Made by a program: the position numbers and the translations under genes. A stretch of 64,000 nucleotides of DNA, from NCBI RefSeq assembly GCF_020497125.1, contig NC_059072.1:55648697-55712696 (forward strand), given 5' to 3'. The stretch is from Mauremys mutica (taxonomy: Eukaryota > Chordata > Testudines > Geoemydidae). Below the pieces are notes generated by a model. That model was not told the DNA's origin. It saw nothing but the letters and a program-made list of their open reading frames with translations, and ran no database searches. Of this stretch, positions 34,025-46,559 are shown piece after piece (position 1 is the stretch's first letter; every line of letters begins with the position of its first letter).

Positions 34025-34984
34025 TTGTCCTCTTGCCTGAATGCTGCAGCCCTGTGTACTCCTCTGGCAACTACTGCTGGACCCCTGACAGCAACAGGGT
34101 ATGTCTCTGTCCAGCTTCAGGCCCTCCAGACCCCCTTTCAGGCTTCTTGCTTTCCAACATCCCTCTCCACCCAGCTTCTAGTCCCCAGCCCTCACCTGAG
34201 CAAGGTCTCCTATGACCTTTGGTTGAGCTCCCATTTCCTGTACTCTGGAGGTTATGGAGCTCTCTGCTGGCTAGGTGTTGAACTAGGGGTTAAAACACAG
34301 AGCCCAGTAACAAGCCAGCAAGTTCATTACAGTATCTCATCAGTGGGGAGAGGCGAGGCACAGTGGGTTTGTATGAAACATATTTAATAAGGTGAACTTT
34401 TTCTTTTGATTTTCTCATAGTTATAGGCGGAGTTGGTGTCGGTTGCCTACACTTAAGATTTCCAGACACTTCCTATTATGAAACCCTATTTTCAGTTGTT
34501 TATAACGTTGCCAAACTTTAACCATTTGGGCTGACATTTTCCCCCAAGACTGTATGCGTATGGCCTCCATGCCTGTCCACCAGTACCCTAGCAGCAGTCC
34601 ATCAACATCTGATGCACCTTCTACTTCTGCTTTGTCTGCGACATTCTGCCATGTGAGAGATCAGTTTGATAACACTAAGAGACTCTGGTGCTTCCAGCTG
34701 TTTTATGGACTCAGATTTTGCTTCAGCTCATGGAATTCCAACCCAGCGCAAGGCTGTCCCCAGCCTGGTCTAATCCATTGATGGGGTGCTCCTTTCCTTG
34801 GGTCCTGTTATGCATTAGACAGCACCCTTACAAGTCACCACCCTGCAGGGACACTGAGATCCTGCAGTTTAGTCTGATGCATTCCCCATATTCTCTAGTC
34901 ATGCTCAGGATCACCTGACTTACTACTTCTGACCCATATATTCTCTGGAAGGCTGGCGAGGTTCTGCTCATTATTCTGCCAACA
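34025..34984. other. Spacer, possibly decayed LTR-element sequence
   Basis: No domain recognised. Its position just before the gypsy pol fragment suggests related element sequence, but this is not shown. Confidence 0.3.
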
Positions 34985-35615
34985 ATACAGCTTCCATGAA
35001 CTTCAAATCAGAAGCTATTTACAGTTCAGCCCCAAAGACGCACTGCCCTTCCGAGGGCTTCACAACTGCGGGGGTGAACTCCATGAAACCCCAGACATGT
35101 GCTATCCAAGCAATGGTAGTGAAATACCAGGACGTTGCAGACATTTTTGACAAGGGGAGGGCAGACATACTCCCCCCTCCTGGCCCGCATCATCGCTACA
35201 ACTGCCTTGTAGTCCTCTAGCCGGGGCCAAGATCCTATTTGGCCATATTGACGTCCTCTAAGAGCCTGAGCTGGAATGAGAGGAAAGTATGTTAGAAAGA
35301 ACCTGAAAAAGGGATTCATCCACCCATCCACATCCCCAGCAGGAGCCCTGATTTTCTTTGTGGCTAAGAAAGATGGCTCCTTGTGCCCTTGCATGGACAT
35401 TCAGGCTCTGAACATGGTCATCATTTGAAACAGGTACCCTTTGCCACTCAATGAACTTTTTGAGGGACTTCGTTCTGTAGGGATTTTTACCAAGCTGGGC
35501 CTCCAAGGGGCCTACAGCCTGGTCAGTAGCCGGTCAGGGAATAAATGGAACACGGGGGTCTGTTCCCATTATGGGAACTTCAAATACCTCATGATACCCT
35601 TTATAATGAGAGAAT
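34985..35615 (+). pseudogene. Ty3/gypsy reverse transcriptase fragment
   Basis: Short frames on + give YQDVADIFDKGRADILPP, then [35 protein letters not shown], and YPLPLNELFEGLRSVGIFTK, each an easily recognised phrase of gypsy pol before and in the reverse transcriptase fingers/palm. Frames change and stops occur, including a stop just before the YPLPL phrase. It ends before the YxDD motif. It is a dead fragment of another gypsy lineage than the one at 3.9-9.1 kb. Confidence 0.82.
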
Positions 35616-35819
35616 TTGCCTTTAGCTGTCTGAAATATCTTACAGCACCTTAAATAAAGGCTTGCAGAAAAACCTTGGAAGGGGTTTAAAAATCGGAAAA
35701 ATTATAACTGTCTCCATTGGACAGTTAAAGAGCGGTGATAGTATCAGGACACTTTGGAGTGCATAAAACAGTAATTAGTTTAAAATTAAAGCTTTGATTA
35801 AATAACAATAATAATTTAT

Positions 35820-36350
35820 AGTTAGACAATCCAACATGGCTGACAAAAATGGCGGACATAGGGATGATGTAATGGAAGAGTCCATCTCTGAGAAAGATAG
35901 GGTGATGTAGTAATTCCATTTTCCTGTGATGTAATAATTTTATTTCCTGTGATGTAATGCTAGATTCCATTTCCTGTAGGGAGTGACTCAGCAAAAAGCC
36001 CTAACTTTGACAACTGACAGCCCCATAGAGGTGTATGTGACTGGGAGGAGCTACCAGGCATGTGTAGGTACACGTGACTGGGCAGGATTAGGGGCAGAGC
36101 CAGCAGAAAGATGGAAGTTGATTGGCTGAGCCTGGGAGACCAACCAGAATATAAAGGCGACAGCCGACAGGCTGAAACGGGAGTGGGGTTGGGACTTTGA
36201 AGGAGAGCAGAAGGTGCAAGACACCTACGAAGAAGCTAGCTGAGAGGAAGCAGCAACAACAACAACAATAGAACCCTACAAAGAAGAAGCTACCTGAGGA
36301 GAAACAGCTGAACCCTGGTGTAAAGTGAGCTGTTTATTCCAATGCTTTGT
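35820..36350 (+). promoter_or_regulatory. Promoter-like block, candidate LTR
   Basis: It shows AACATGGCTGACAAAAATGGCGG (two YY1-like ATGGC words, 35834-35856), three copies of a TTTCCTGTGATGTAAT / ATTCCATTTCCTGT type repeat (35915-35980), an inverted CCAAT word (ATTGGCT, 36121-36127) and a TATA box (ATATAAAGG, 36149-36157) about 25 bp on. A purine-rich leader with an (AAC)n run follows (36250-36270). No TG...CA ends or TSD were found. It could also be an old host promoter. Confidence 0.45.
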
Positions 36351-36439
36351 GTGTCACCTGACCAACATTTTGCCTTTGCCCCCAAGTCTGTCAATATATG
36401 GATTTACCTAACCTGAGCAACCACAAACTTATTATTGTG

Positions 36440-36600
36440 CCCTTCCCTTCCTACTATTTCCCAAGCCATCTCCAATTGTTTGTGACCCTTCCTTGGTGCA
36501 TCTTGTCTTATTTAGACTGTAAATGCTTTGGGGCATGTGTTTATGAAACACCAAGCTCACTTTTGGGCAGTTCAGGGTAATAATTGTTGGGTTTTTTTAA
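36440..36600. repeat. L2/CR1-type 3' tail remnant
   Basis: The phrase 'ttagactgtaaatgctttggggcatg' resembles the 3' tail of L2-like LINEs. A similar phrase is at 37045-37130 ('taaactcttcagggcaggg'). Confidence 0.5.
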
Positions 36601-36647
36601 ATCAATAAGCAAAATCCCATAAAAGGTCTATCTTTGATCATCTAGTG

Positions 36648-36908
36648 CAGGGATCGGCAACCTTTGGCACGCGGCCGGGCTGGGCCAGGCCGGTTTGTTT
36701 ACTTGCTGCGTCCGCAGGTTTGGCCAATTGCGGCTCCCACTGGCTGCAGTTCACCGCTCCAGGGCCAATGGGAGTGGCAGGAAGTGGTGGCCAGCACATT
36801 CCCCGTCCCACACCATTTCCCACCGCCATTGGCCTGGAGCGGCGAACTGTGGCCAGTGGGAGCCACGATCGGCCTGGCGGGCCGTGTGCCAAAGGTTGCC
36901 GATCCCTG
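36648..36908. mobile_element. hAT MITE with perfect 8-bp TSD ATCTAGTG
   Basis: It starts CAGGGATCGGCAACCTTTGG and ends CCAAAGGTTGCCGATCCCTG, perfect 20-bp inverted ends. ATCTAGTG lies at 36640-36647 and 36909-36916. Its 261 bp are GC-rich and open in several frames, but not a gene. Confidence 0.96.
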
Positions 36909-36916
36909 ATCTAGTG

Positions 36917-38854
36917 CAAACATGTGGGGCTAGATCCTCAGCTGGTGTAAATTGTCATAGCTCAGCCATGGTCTTGCTCTTGTGCCCACAGCCTTGATTC
37001 CTGTTAGCCAAAAGAAGTGGAGGGTGTTTTGCATTTGCTTGTTATGTCTCTAACTTGTAAACTCTTCAGGGCAGGGATCAAGTCTTTTTGTTTAGTCTAT
37101 AAAGTGGCTTTTACACTTTGGGAACTATGCAAATAAAAAAAAATCAATCCACATCCCTGCAAACTCAGACTTGGTCTTCAAATCATCACTAAAACATGTG
37201 GAGAAACTCACACAAACACTCATTCCATAATCATCCTATCACTTTCTACGTCATTCATTTTCCGCTTGCCTGTTAGCATGAAGTGTATTCTACACATTCC
37301 CTAAGCACAGCAAACAGCTCTTTTTTTTTTACCCTCTGACCAAGAAAATCATACCAGAGGTCATTATAAAACAATCAAAAATTACTCTCCTCGTTAATCC
37401 CATTCTTCTTCTCCCGTGGGAGTTACTTTGTGATTCTCTAGCTCCAGGGCATCCATCTCTTAGAAGTGGATATTCAGATCTTTTTTTCCCTCTGCTATGT
37501 TGTCATAAGTAACATATATTATGTATGGAATAGAAGAAGTGGGTAGGGGAGCATCATTGCCCTTCATCCGCTCCCTGGAGTGAATAACACTCCTTAGTTT
37601 GTAGAATTCCAGTTGGTCCCTCCATACGCACTAAATGTATCCGTATTGTCCAGAACATTTGTTTAGTGCCCCAAACAAATCTTATTTACTTATGAGCAGG
37701 ATGATTCTGAAACAAATTCAGCATTTGACAGGAAAATCCTTTCTACTAATAGACCACAAGGAATCAAGGATGCTGGGATGGCTCTCAAGAAGTCAGCTGA
37801 GCAGTACTTATATTTTAGGAATACAGAAACTATGGGAGCTATCTTAGCAGAACCCCATGAAAGATCACCAGAGCCCAGGAGCTCTCTGTTGGTTACTCAG
37901 AGTGGCTTGACAAAATCACCATGTTGTGGCTATCTGCTCTATCTAGAAGATTGCTAATCTAGATTATACAGCAGTTTGTGGGGAAAGACTTGCACATCCC
38001 TGTCTGGGGAAAAGTTGGAATTACACATTGACTGTTAGGGAAAAAATGCAAAAGGTCTATGAAATACATGTCTTCCCCACAATCTGCCCTTTCTACTTCC
38101 CTCCCCCGCCCCTTTATTCTACCTTCCATTCTTTTCTTTTAGGCTAAATTCTACCCTCTTCCACCTCACCGCCTTCAATCCAGGAGGCTATAAATGTAAT
38201 GGAACCAGATCATGGGGACAGTCTTGTGGACTGAGGAGCCTTGGGCAGGACTGGTGTGTGAATAGGGGCCTTGGGCAGGACAGGGGTGTGAATAGGGGCT
38301 CCACAGGCAGAACCCACCTCCATATGACACACTGAATAATTTTATTTCTTGCACCTTTCAAACTAAATAAATAAATTGCACAGCCCCATTGTTAAAGGGG
38401 CTTGTTAAATAAATAAATACAAACACTGAACAGCTCACTGGGGTCAGCAGCATCTATGCATCCTCAAACATCTCACTTATGTAGGGGCCAGAGTAGAGTG
38501 AAGAGCTGCTGGCTAGGCTGCCCAGGTGCTTCCTCTTGTATTCTCTCCTGCCTGAACCCAGCTGTTCCTTAATTAATTAACTACTGCCCAGCTACTTAGG
38601 CAATCAATTATCCCTCAATAGCTGGCTCATTCTCTTTAGCAGATTCTGTCACAGGTAGGCTGAAACTGTGACTGCCCTCAGGAGCCAGCTACCCTGTGAC
38701 AAGCAGACTATGCCCAGCAGAGGTCTTCAGGGTGTCTGTAGGTACAGTCCTGCAAATCCACAGCTATCCTCTTTATATCCACAGATCATTTTTGTGGATT
38801 GGATGCAGATACAAATTTTGTATCTGTGCAGGGGGTCTATCTATAGGAAACTTT
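36917..38854. other. Unannotated spacer
   Basis: Contains the L2-type tail near 37050. No gene seen. Open frames lack domains. Confidence 0.4.
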
Positions 38855-39715
38855 GGGTATGTCTACACTGGCAGAGTTACATGCCCCTGCAGTTCCTAGG
38901 CAGAGGTGCAGCCAGGGGGGCTTCATGTGCTGTCCCTGCCCTGAGTGCTGGATCCGCAGCTCCTATTGGCTGGGAATCACAGCCAATGGGAGCTACGGAG
39001 GTGGGGCCTGTGGGTGGAGGCAGTGTGCAGATCTGCCTGGCTGTGCATCCACCCAGAAGCCAGAGGCACATCGCTGTTTCCAGGGAGCCCACCAAGGTAA
39101 ATGCTGCCTGGAGCCCTCACCCTTTCCTGCACCCCAAACCCCTGCCCCAGCTCAGAACCCCCTCCTGCACTCTGAACCTCTCAGCCCCAGCCCAGAGCCC
39201 TCTCCTGCACCCCAAGCCCTTTATCCCCAGCGCCCGCACTCCCAGATGGAGCCCCCATCTCCCCTCTGCAGCCAACCCCCTGCCTCAGCCAGAGCCCCCT
39301 CCCATACCCTTAACCCCTCATTTCTGCCTCCCCTGGAGCCTGCACCTCCAACCCAGAGCTCATACCCCCTCCCACACCCTGCCTGAGCCCCCTCCCACAC
39401 TCTGAACCTCCTGGCCCTAGCCCAGAGCCACGTCTGCACCCCAAACCCCTCATTCCTGGCCCCACCCCACAGCCCGCACCCCCAGCCAGAGCTCTCACCC
39501 CGTCCTGCACCCAGCCCCCTGTCCCAACCCAGTGAAAATGAGCAAGTGAGTGCGGGTGGGGGAGAGTAAGCGACAGAGCGAGGTGGGATGGAGTGAGTGG
39601 GAGCGGGGCCTTGGAGAAGGGGCAGGGCATGTGTGGGACAGTGGGGAATGGGTAGGGAAGGGGGTGGGGCAAGGGTGTTCGGTTTTGTGCAATTAGAATG
39701 TTGGCAACCCTACCT
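38855..39715. repeat. Composite Harbinger/hAT-type repeat with C-rich minisatellite
   Basis: It opens with GGGTATGTCTACACTGGCAG (Harbinger-type end, 38857-38876), then a block shared with the hAT MITE at 30.9-31.1 kb. Next is an imperfect tandem array of about 40-45 bp units built on 'cctgcaccccaaacccct' and 'ccagcccagagcc' (about 39120-39510). It ends in 'attagaatgttggcaacccta', a TTGCCAACCCTA-type terminus. Long frames (for example 38668-39405 +) are products of the repeat. Confidence 0.65.
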
Positions 39716-40148
39716 TGGGCTACATATCCTTCAGGGCTAAACCAGGCTAAGCCGCTGGGGACCTCTTGTGCCTAGAAAACCTTGCCCTCCAGAGTCCAAG
39801 AAGTATAGAGATAATCAGTTCCTTCTGTGTGGGGTTTTTATCTCTCTCCTGCAATGTGCTCTGAGCTGCAAACTCAGCTGATGGGAGGAATCCACTTGTA
39901 TGACTCATCTACATAGGGGGCGGAGGGGGGGGGGCAAAGAGCAGAGCAACAAAGTCTTTTGTCCTATTTAATGTCTGAAAATAGCCTGTTTGATGTCAAT
40001 GGACCTTTCCTGTTGGACAGGACATAACACCTTCTGCTGCAGATTGGCACTTCACTCTAGTTCATGTCCCTCTCCTGTCTCATGTTTTACACAGTCACAG
40101 GGGCTTACAATACAAGCACTCAAATATTAACTTACAATATGGGATACA
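39716..40148. other. Unannotated spacer
   Basis: Holds a G run at about 39918-39934. No gene seen. Confidence 0.4.
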
Positions 40149-40152
40149 GATG

Positions 40153-40789
40153 TGTGACAAAGTTCCTCCTCTACCTTGGTGGGTCCTGCGCTTATTGGCG
40201 AATTTGCTCACCTCAGAGATCTTCCCCTCTGGTGGAACCCACAGTCTGGGTCAACTCCTCCTGTGTCTGATCAGGAGTTGGGAGGTTTGGGGGGAACCCG
40301 GTCCCGCCCTCTACTCTGGGTTCCAGCCCAGGGCCCTGTGGATTGCAGCTGTCTATAGTGCCTCCTGTAACAGCTGCATGACAGCTACAACTCCCTGGAC
40401 TACTTCCCCATGGCCTCCTCAAAACACCTTCTTTATCCTCACCACAGGACCTTCCTCCTGGTATCTGATAATGCTAGTACTCCTCAATCCTCCAGCAGCA
40501 CTCACTCACAGCTCCTTGCGCCTCTTGCTCCCAGCTCCTCACACCAATCTCACTGACTAACTGGGAGGCTTTTAACTAGTTCCAGCCAGCCCTTGATTGG
40601 CTTCAGGTGTCCCAATCAATGTAGCTACCTCTACTGCCTTCTAGAAAGATCTTAATTGGCCCCAGGTGTCTTGATTAACCTGGAGCAACTGCCATTTGGT
40701 TACCATGGTACTAGGGATTTGTTTAGCCTGGGGTTAACATACCTGTTCCTCACTACTTTACTGTAGCCATCTGGCCTTGCCCCATCACA
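40153..40789. mobile_element. Solo LTR, gypsy-type, 637 bp
   Basis: It starts TGTGACAAAGTTCCTCCTCT and ends GCCCCATCACA, with GATG on both sides (40149-40152 and 40790-40793). The TGTGAC...TCACA ends resemble those of the Gmr1-like element at 3.9-9.1 kb, so it may be from a related family. No coding sequence. Confidence 0.83.
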
Positions 40790-40855
40790 GATGTTATAAG
40801 TGAGATTAATGCATGCAGCAACTCTCAAGCCTTCAATAAAGTCTAAACACTAAAT

Positions 40856-41024
40856 GAGTGGTTCTCAGCCTATTTACCATTGTGGGCCCATATGCAGTTC
40901 TCTATGTGTTGTGTGGATGTAGCCCACATAATATATATACTTCCTTTATGGCCCTGAGGATGTCACATGGGCCGCAGCTGTGTGTTGTTTGTTCCGCAAG
41001 CAGCACACAAGCTGAGAACCACTG
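40856..41024. mobile_element. hAT MITE, 169 bp
   Basis: The inverted ends are AGTGGTTCTCAGC and GCTGAGAACCACT. Flanks CACTAAAT (40848-40855) and TACTAAAC (41025-41032) match in 6 of 8, with differences that are transitions. Confidence 0.83.
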
Positions 41025-41032
41025 TACTAAAC

Positions 41033-44000
41033 ACATTTATCTTAGTAAAGGTTTGATCTCCACAATCACATTCCAGTTATGTATGTGTCAGTGTTCAGTG
41101 TTCAGTCAGCATCACAGAGGGTAATCCTGTTTCCACACGTATTCAGTCTTTGGCAATATCAGATGAAAAACCAAGAAGCTTGCCAGCTAGTACCATATAT
41201 GTTATTTTTGTTATGTGGACACCTGTCACAAGGAACCGGACTGAAACCACTGACTCTCACATAGGCTATTGAACATTCGTCAGCAGTAAACAGCCAACGA
41301 TCAGTCACTGTCAGCCAGGGACAAATTCATAGCAGAGACCTACAGGTGAAGGACTTCATATCCTTACCAGCTCTCTGAGGTGAAAGTGACAAAGACGAAA
41401 ACAGCAAATACTCAGAAAACCAAGACTTTCCAAAGTCCAGTCTAGCTTTGGGAAGGGGCGAATTGCCTGGTTCTACTACTCATTCTGGGTGAAATCAATC
41501 TGTGGTGCAGGTGGCTGGCACAAAGCACTCTGTAACATTTATGCCTGACATAGTGGATGTGGAGGGGATCTGTTGGCTGAGCCTACATGCCCTACATGCC
41601 AAAGAAAAGATCTGAGAACTACCCTGCCTAAGCCAGTGCAGAAGGCCTCAACATAGGGAGTGGTTTGAGGATGGGCAAGGGACAGGATTACAGATCTATG
41701 TTTACATGGATCCAGTCAACCAAATATTCCTTGTAACTGCCATGGAAAGGCTCTGGCCTCTATTCCAGGCCACAGATCTGTATAGCAGCTGTACCCACAC
41801 CCTGGACCAAAGTCGGGAGCTTGAATTTCACCTTCTCAGTCACTGCACATTCCACTAACACAGAGACCAAATGAGGATGAAAATGCAGTAGAAGTAATTG
41901 ATGTACAATTTCTAGGGGATTACAGTAAATAAAGATGCCCAGCAGCAGTTAGCTCTTATTTTAAGTCTCTTTGATTTAAATCTAAATAATAAACGTATTA
42001 GTCTACTGATTTCTTTTCCTATTGATACCGTTCTTTGGTGACACTAATCAAAGATCCACTGAGACACATTTTCTTCTCATTTGTACTGATGAAATCATAC
42101 TGAGAGGGGAATTCAACCTAAATGAGAACAATGGTTTGGGAGACCAACTAGCATAACCATGTGGACCTCTTACCTGAAAGGTGGTTTGTTTACTTCATAT
42201 AACTCTCCTGAACACAAGTTTCTTTAGCAAGACCATAGATGAGATGTAGATGATAATGTCTAACAAATGGGGTTCTCTCTTGAATCCTTCATACAGTTTT
42301 CTTTCTTTTGGCTGAAGCAGAGATTAATCTACTTGCAGTAAGTATGAACTGAGACCAACAATTCTTAAATCAGCACTCATGTGTTGGAAAGATACTGGAA
42401 GAAAACACGAACCCTTTGGAACAGTCTGAGTATTGAACTATAAAAATCCAACTTGAAATGCAGAATAAGCACAACAAGTCTATGGTTATTTTTATTATAG
42501 CCCACCGTAGAATGGACCATCCGCTAATGTGTATTTAAAATGCATTAAAAAGAAAATATATGCTGAGCTGTGTTAACCTAAATAGTACCCTTGAAATCGT
42601 CTCTGACATAACTCAAAATCCCAGTCATGTATGTGTGCATGCACACACAAGCACACACACGCACACCTTAGTTTACCTGCCAGGTCTTAGCCTGAAAGGA
42701 GTATGTATTTTACTCTTAAATTCTCGAGTTAGGAGAAAAAAGGGCAGGGAAAGAAGAGAATAAGTGAAAAGGTTGATAAACCTTTTAAGATAGTAGCAGC
42801 AAAATATACTGCACAACCGTAATGCCAAAATGTAGAAACACAATCTATCTTTTATAAACAGGAATTGACAAACACACATAATTTTGTCTGGAAGCAAGTA
42901 CGAAAATTCATACTTGGGTATTTTCCAAAGGAGTATGTCGAGACATTTGAAACATAGTTCATTGGCCCCTCTCATCAGCAGAAGACTGAATACTGTGCAT
43001 CTGTCATCAACATGCATTGTGCATTATCTTCTGTGATTCATCACTCAGTTTTATTATAATTCAGTTAATGCTGACTGTGTATGTTTTAATCACCTTAGTG
43101 AATTCAATTTAGTCCGTTCATTTTATGTCAAGAAGCTGCAAGAGTTATATTTCAGGGAGAGAGATACACAGAGATGGCTGAGGAAAGTTTTGAAGCAAAC
43201 TGTCAGCAAACTCATAGACTCATAGATTCATAAATTCCAAGGTCAGAAGGGACCATGGCTTTCTTTTTCCTTCTTCATTATTATTATTGACAATATGAGA
43301 ACAAAACTTAAGATGAATTCTCCTTATTAAAAAATCCCTTGTAAATAGCCAGATAGTAGATATTACATTACATTAATCCTACAACATTTTCTACATTTTT
43401 TTAAAATGTAGTGATAACCAAAGGTGACAAATTGACAAACCTGGCAACTGAATTTCTTCTTATTCAGTAGCAGTTTATGGAAAGTGAATAGGATTTGCAT
43501 GAATAAAAACTACTTGGGTTGTAAAATTGGGTCCTAATTTAGGATGATAAATTAGCTCAGTGTAAAATCAATTGGGTCAAAATATGTGAATGATTGACAA
43601 AATTGGAAAACAAGAATGCAACAGGGAAAATGTCTTGCAGGTAGGGTACTGCTGCAGTGGTTTCAAGACATTTTAAGATGGGACATATCTTTCATATGAT
43701 CTGTGGGTGACTTGTATCAAAATAAAAAAAATAGACATATCTGACTGGAAAACTGCTGTACTTGAGAGGACAAGAAAGCTGGGAAGGAAATTTGTAGAAG
43801 GTAGAACAAACAGCAAGTCATGAACGGAAGAAAACCCTTGGGCATAAGTGGAATCAGCAATGAAGTGCATATAGATAGGGGACTCTGTCATCCAGACAGT
43901 TTGAAGAACTAAAGCAGGCCTCGGGCAGTAATAATCCCACTGAAGAGGAATGGACAGGAAGACAGAGATGAACTCAAGAGGCATCACTCAGTCTGCTTCA

Positions 44001-45129
44001 TGAAGCATCATTATGCCTGGAAAAATATTTGTTGGCTAGAAAGCTCTTGAACAATAAGCATAGACACCTAGAGGATATGCTCTGGGGAGTCATTCTTGGC
44101 TGATTTTTCAAAGATGCTGCGCACTGCAGCTGCCATTGACTTATTGCTTTGATGCTCGGCCCCTCTGAAAATCTGATCATCGATTTAAGAGTGGAATGTG
44201 GATGTGGAGATCAAACCTTCCCTAAGACATATGTTCTAAAACTCTTGTGTCTCCTTGTAAGTCCCTATTGGTATTGCCATAACATTAATTTTAAAAACAC
44301 TTGTGTACATCACTTTTCAATTTCCATTGTGTTTGTGCTTCACTCCCCCCAATTCCCACAGTGGTCTCCACTTTGCCAAAGTTCCCAGTCTCATCTGGTT
44401 CTTTTTGTCAGCTTTACACACACTCATTTGTACTCCTACATGGAACTCTATGCATGGTACAACCTCTCTGGAGATAGTCCACAAGGCCACTATCCTGTCT
44501 GCATTTAAGTATCCCCTAAAGACATGCTCACAGTGAATCTAGTTGATTTGTACATAAAATGATTATTTGTTTTTCACTAACTTCTGACTATTTCTCTATC
44601 TTTAAAAAGTGAGCACCTCAGGGAGGGACCATCCCTTCTTGAATGCCTGGGAACTCCTAGCACATCATGAATGCTGCTGGAAAGAAATAAATAGATATTA
44701 GTGCTAGTCAAAAAATTTCAAAATCTGATTTTAAAAAGCCCTTAGGAAAAAAATGGATGAGATTTTAAAAATACAACCCCACTGCCCCCTTTTGACCAGT
44801 TGTGATCAAACTTTTATACACTGCAAAATTTAAAAAAAAATAGATTTTTAATTTTTATGAAAACTCAAGGAACTTTTTTTTTAAAAAATCACAGTTCTCT
44901 GCCCTATTTTAACCAATTTTAATAAAAGAAACCTATTTTTCAGATGTGCTATCTAGTTTCTATATGGCAGCTAATGAAGAACTGGAATGACCTTTGTAAA
45001 TTAGCCTTTGCTGATTTTTTCCCCAAATCTCTGAATATAGCAGAAATTAGTTTGCAACAAATATTTCAAGCAACAGACAAGTGCCCCTGCTTCTCAAGAC
45101 AAGCCAGCTAGGAGCATGAAGATAACTTC
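41033..45129. other. Long AT-rich stretch without a supported gene
   Basis: Small items only: a CA-rich microsatellite at 42633-42666, a short CR1 3' end (minus) at 43206-43256 ('actcatagattcataaattccaaggtcagaagggaccat'), and an L2-like tail at about 44610-44700. Open frames at 42673-44536 have no domains or splice support. Confidence 0.45.
43206..43256 (-). mobile_element. CR1 LINE 3' end fragment
   Basis: The phrase 'ataaattccaaggtcagaagggacca' with a preceding CATAGATT-type octamer tail is diagnostic of a CR1 3' end. About 50 bp only. Confidence 0.7.
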
Positions 45130-46559
45130 CTATGAATCAGTGCTCAAGTGGTGCCAGAACACTCCAGAACAGCATTCCAGGACTGTTTTTTGGGGAGCAG
45201 GAATGGTGTTCCAGTACTTCGGGTAATTGTGCGATGTCACAGTTTGGCTCTGTCTTTACCTTGCAGCAGGCAGGTGCACTCAGAGCACCCTAGACCCAGC
45301 TCCCTGCTGCAGGAGGTGAGATGGTGGCTTAGTAACCTGAACAGTCAGGAACAGGCCTGGAAGCAGAAGCCATGGAGGAGGCAGTGGATCCCCCATGTCT
45401 CTACTTCCTCATAGTCAGTGTCTCCCTTGCCCTCCCCATTAAATAGCGAATGTAGCCCACAGCCAGTGCCTCCCATGTCCCTGTCTCCCCTATGGTCAGT
45501 GCCACTAGCACCCCTTCACCAAGGTGGGCAAGGGAGAGCTCTTTACTGCTCTATAGACTGATGGGTCCTGGCAGGAGTGAACCACCCTCCTCTTTTGCTG
45601 CCCATGGGCGAGTTGACCCTGACTAGGATCAACAGGGCTTCAAGGGAGAACAGGAGATGGCCTGCGGTTGTGGTAGGAATTGATCTACCCCAAACAGTGG
45701 AAAGAAACAGGTCTGCCTGTGCAGGTTTGTTATGGACATGGTGCCCCTGCATTGTAGTATGTGTGGCTGGCACCTCCATGGGAGCTCTGGTCAATGACTT
45801 GATGACCTGTCAGTCTGACTGACGCATGCATGAGCAACTGATGTTTTGTTTCTGTGGGTAAAGACGACATTACAAATGATTAAAAAGCACACAGGGATTC
45901 TGTCATATTCTTCTCTTGCTTGCAAGAAACAGAAAAGTGACATTCAAAGGTAAGTTTGATGGATTTTGGTCAGGTTTTTTAAAATTTATTTTTGTGTAAA
46001 CTTTCCTGTTAACAGCTTATTCTCATGAACGGTTTGTCGTATCAAGATGAAAAGTGGTTGGCCACTAAGAGAGGTTCAGGTAGAAGGCAAGAGGGAAAGC
46101 CCCGGGGAGTGGAAAGTTTGAAACTACTTTGGGGGTGCCAGGGGTGGTATTACATATAATTTGATTCATTTCATTGAGTGATGTCAATTCCACCCATTTT
46201 TGTCTTCTGCAGAGCTATCTTTCCTTGGCTACATAGTCCTAAAGGAGGGATATGACAGTAGCTCTAGTGGGAGCATCTTGCATGTCATTTGATTAGTCTC
46301 ATCATCAGATTTTGAACTAAAATTTATGTGAACTGTTTTTAAACTCGTATGTTTCAGTAGCAACATCATCTCCATTCTGTTTAGCATTGTCAAAAACATC
46401 CTCCTGCAACTCTTCTGTGACCCTGGCACTTGCAGCCTTGGCAACTGCCTCACTGCCTTCACCAATTTCCAACCCTGCCCCTTGTTCGAGTTCCAATCAA
46501 TCAACAGAAGAAAAAAAATGTCAAATTTAATTTGCATTTAGCTCTGCATGAATGCTCAT

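Noticed and set aside
33701..34387. 228-residue plus-strand frame
   Set aside because: Its first half is the antisense of CR1. No domain in the rest.
38668..39692. 245-residue Pro-rich frame and opposite-strand frames
   Set aside because: They fall on a C-rich tandem repeat. Pro/Ser/Ala repeats mirror the repeat unit.
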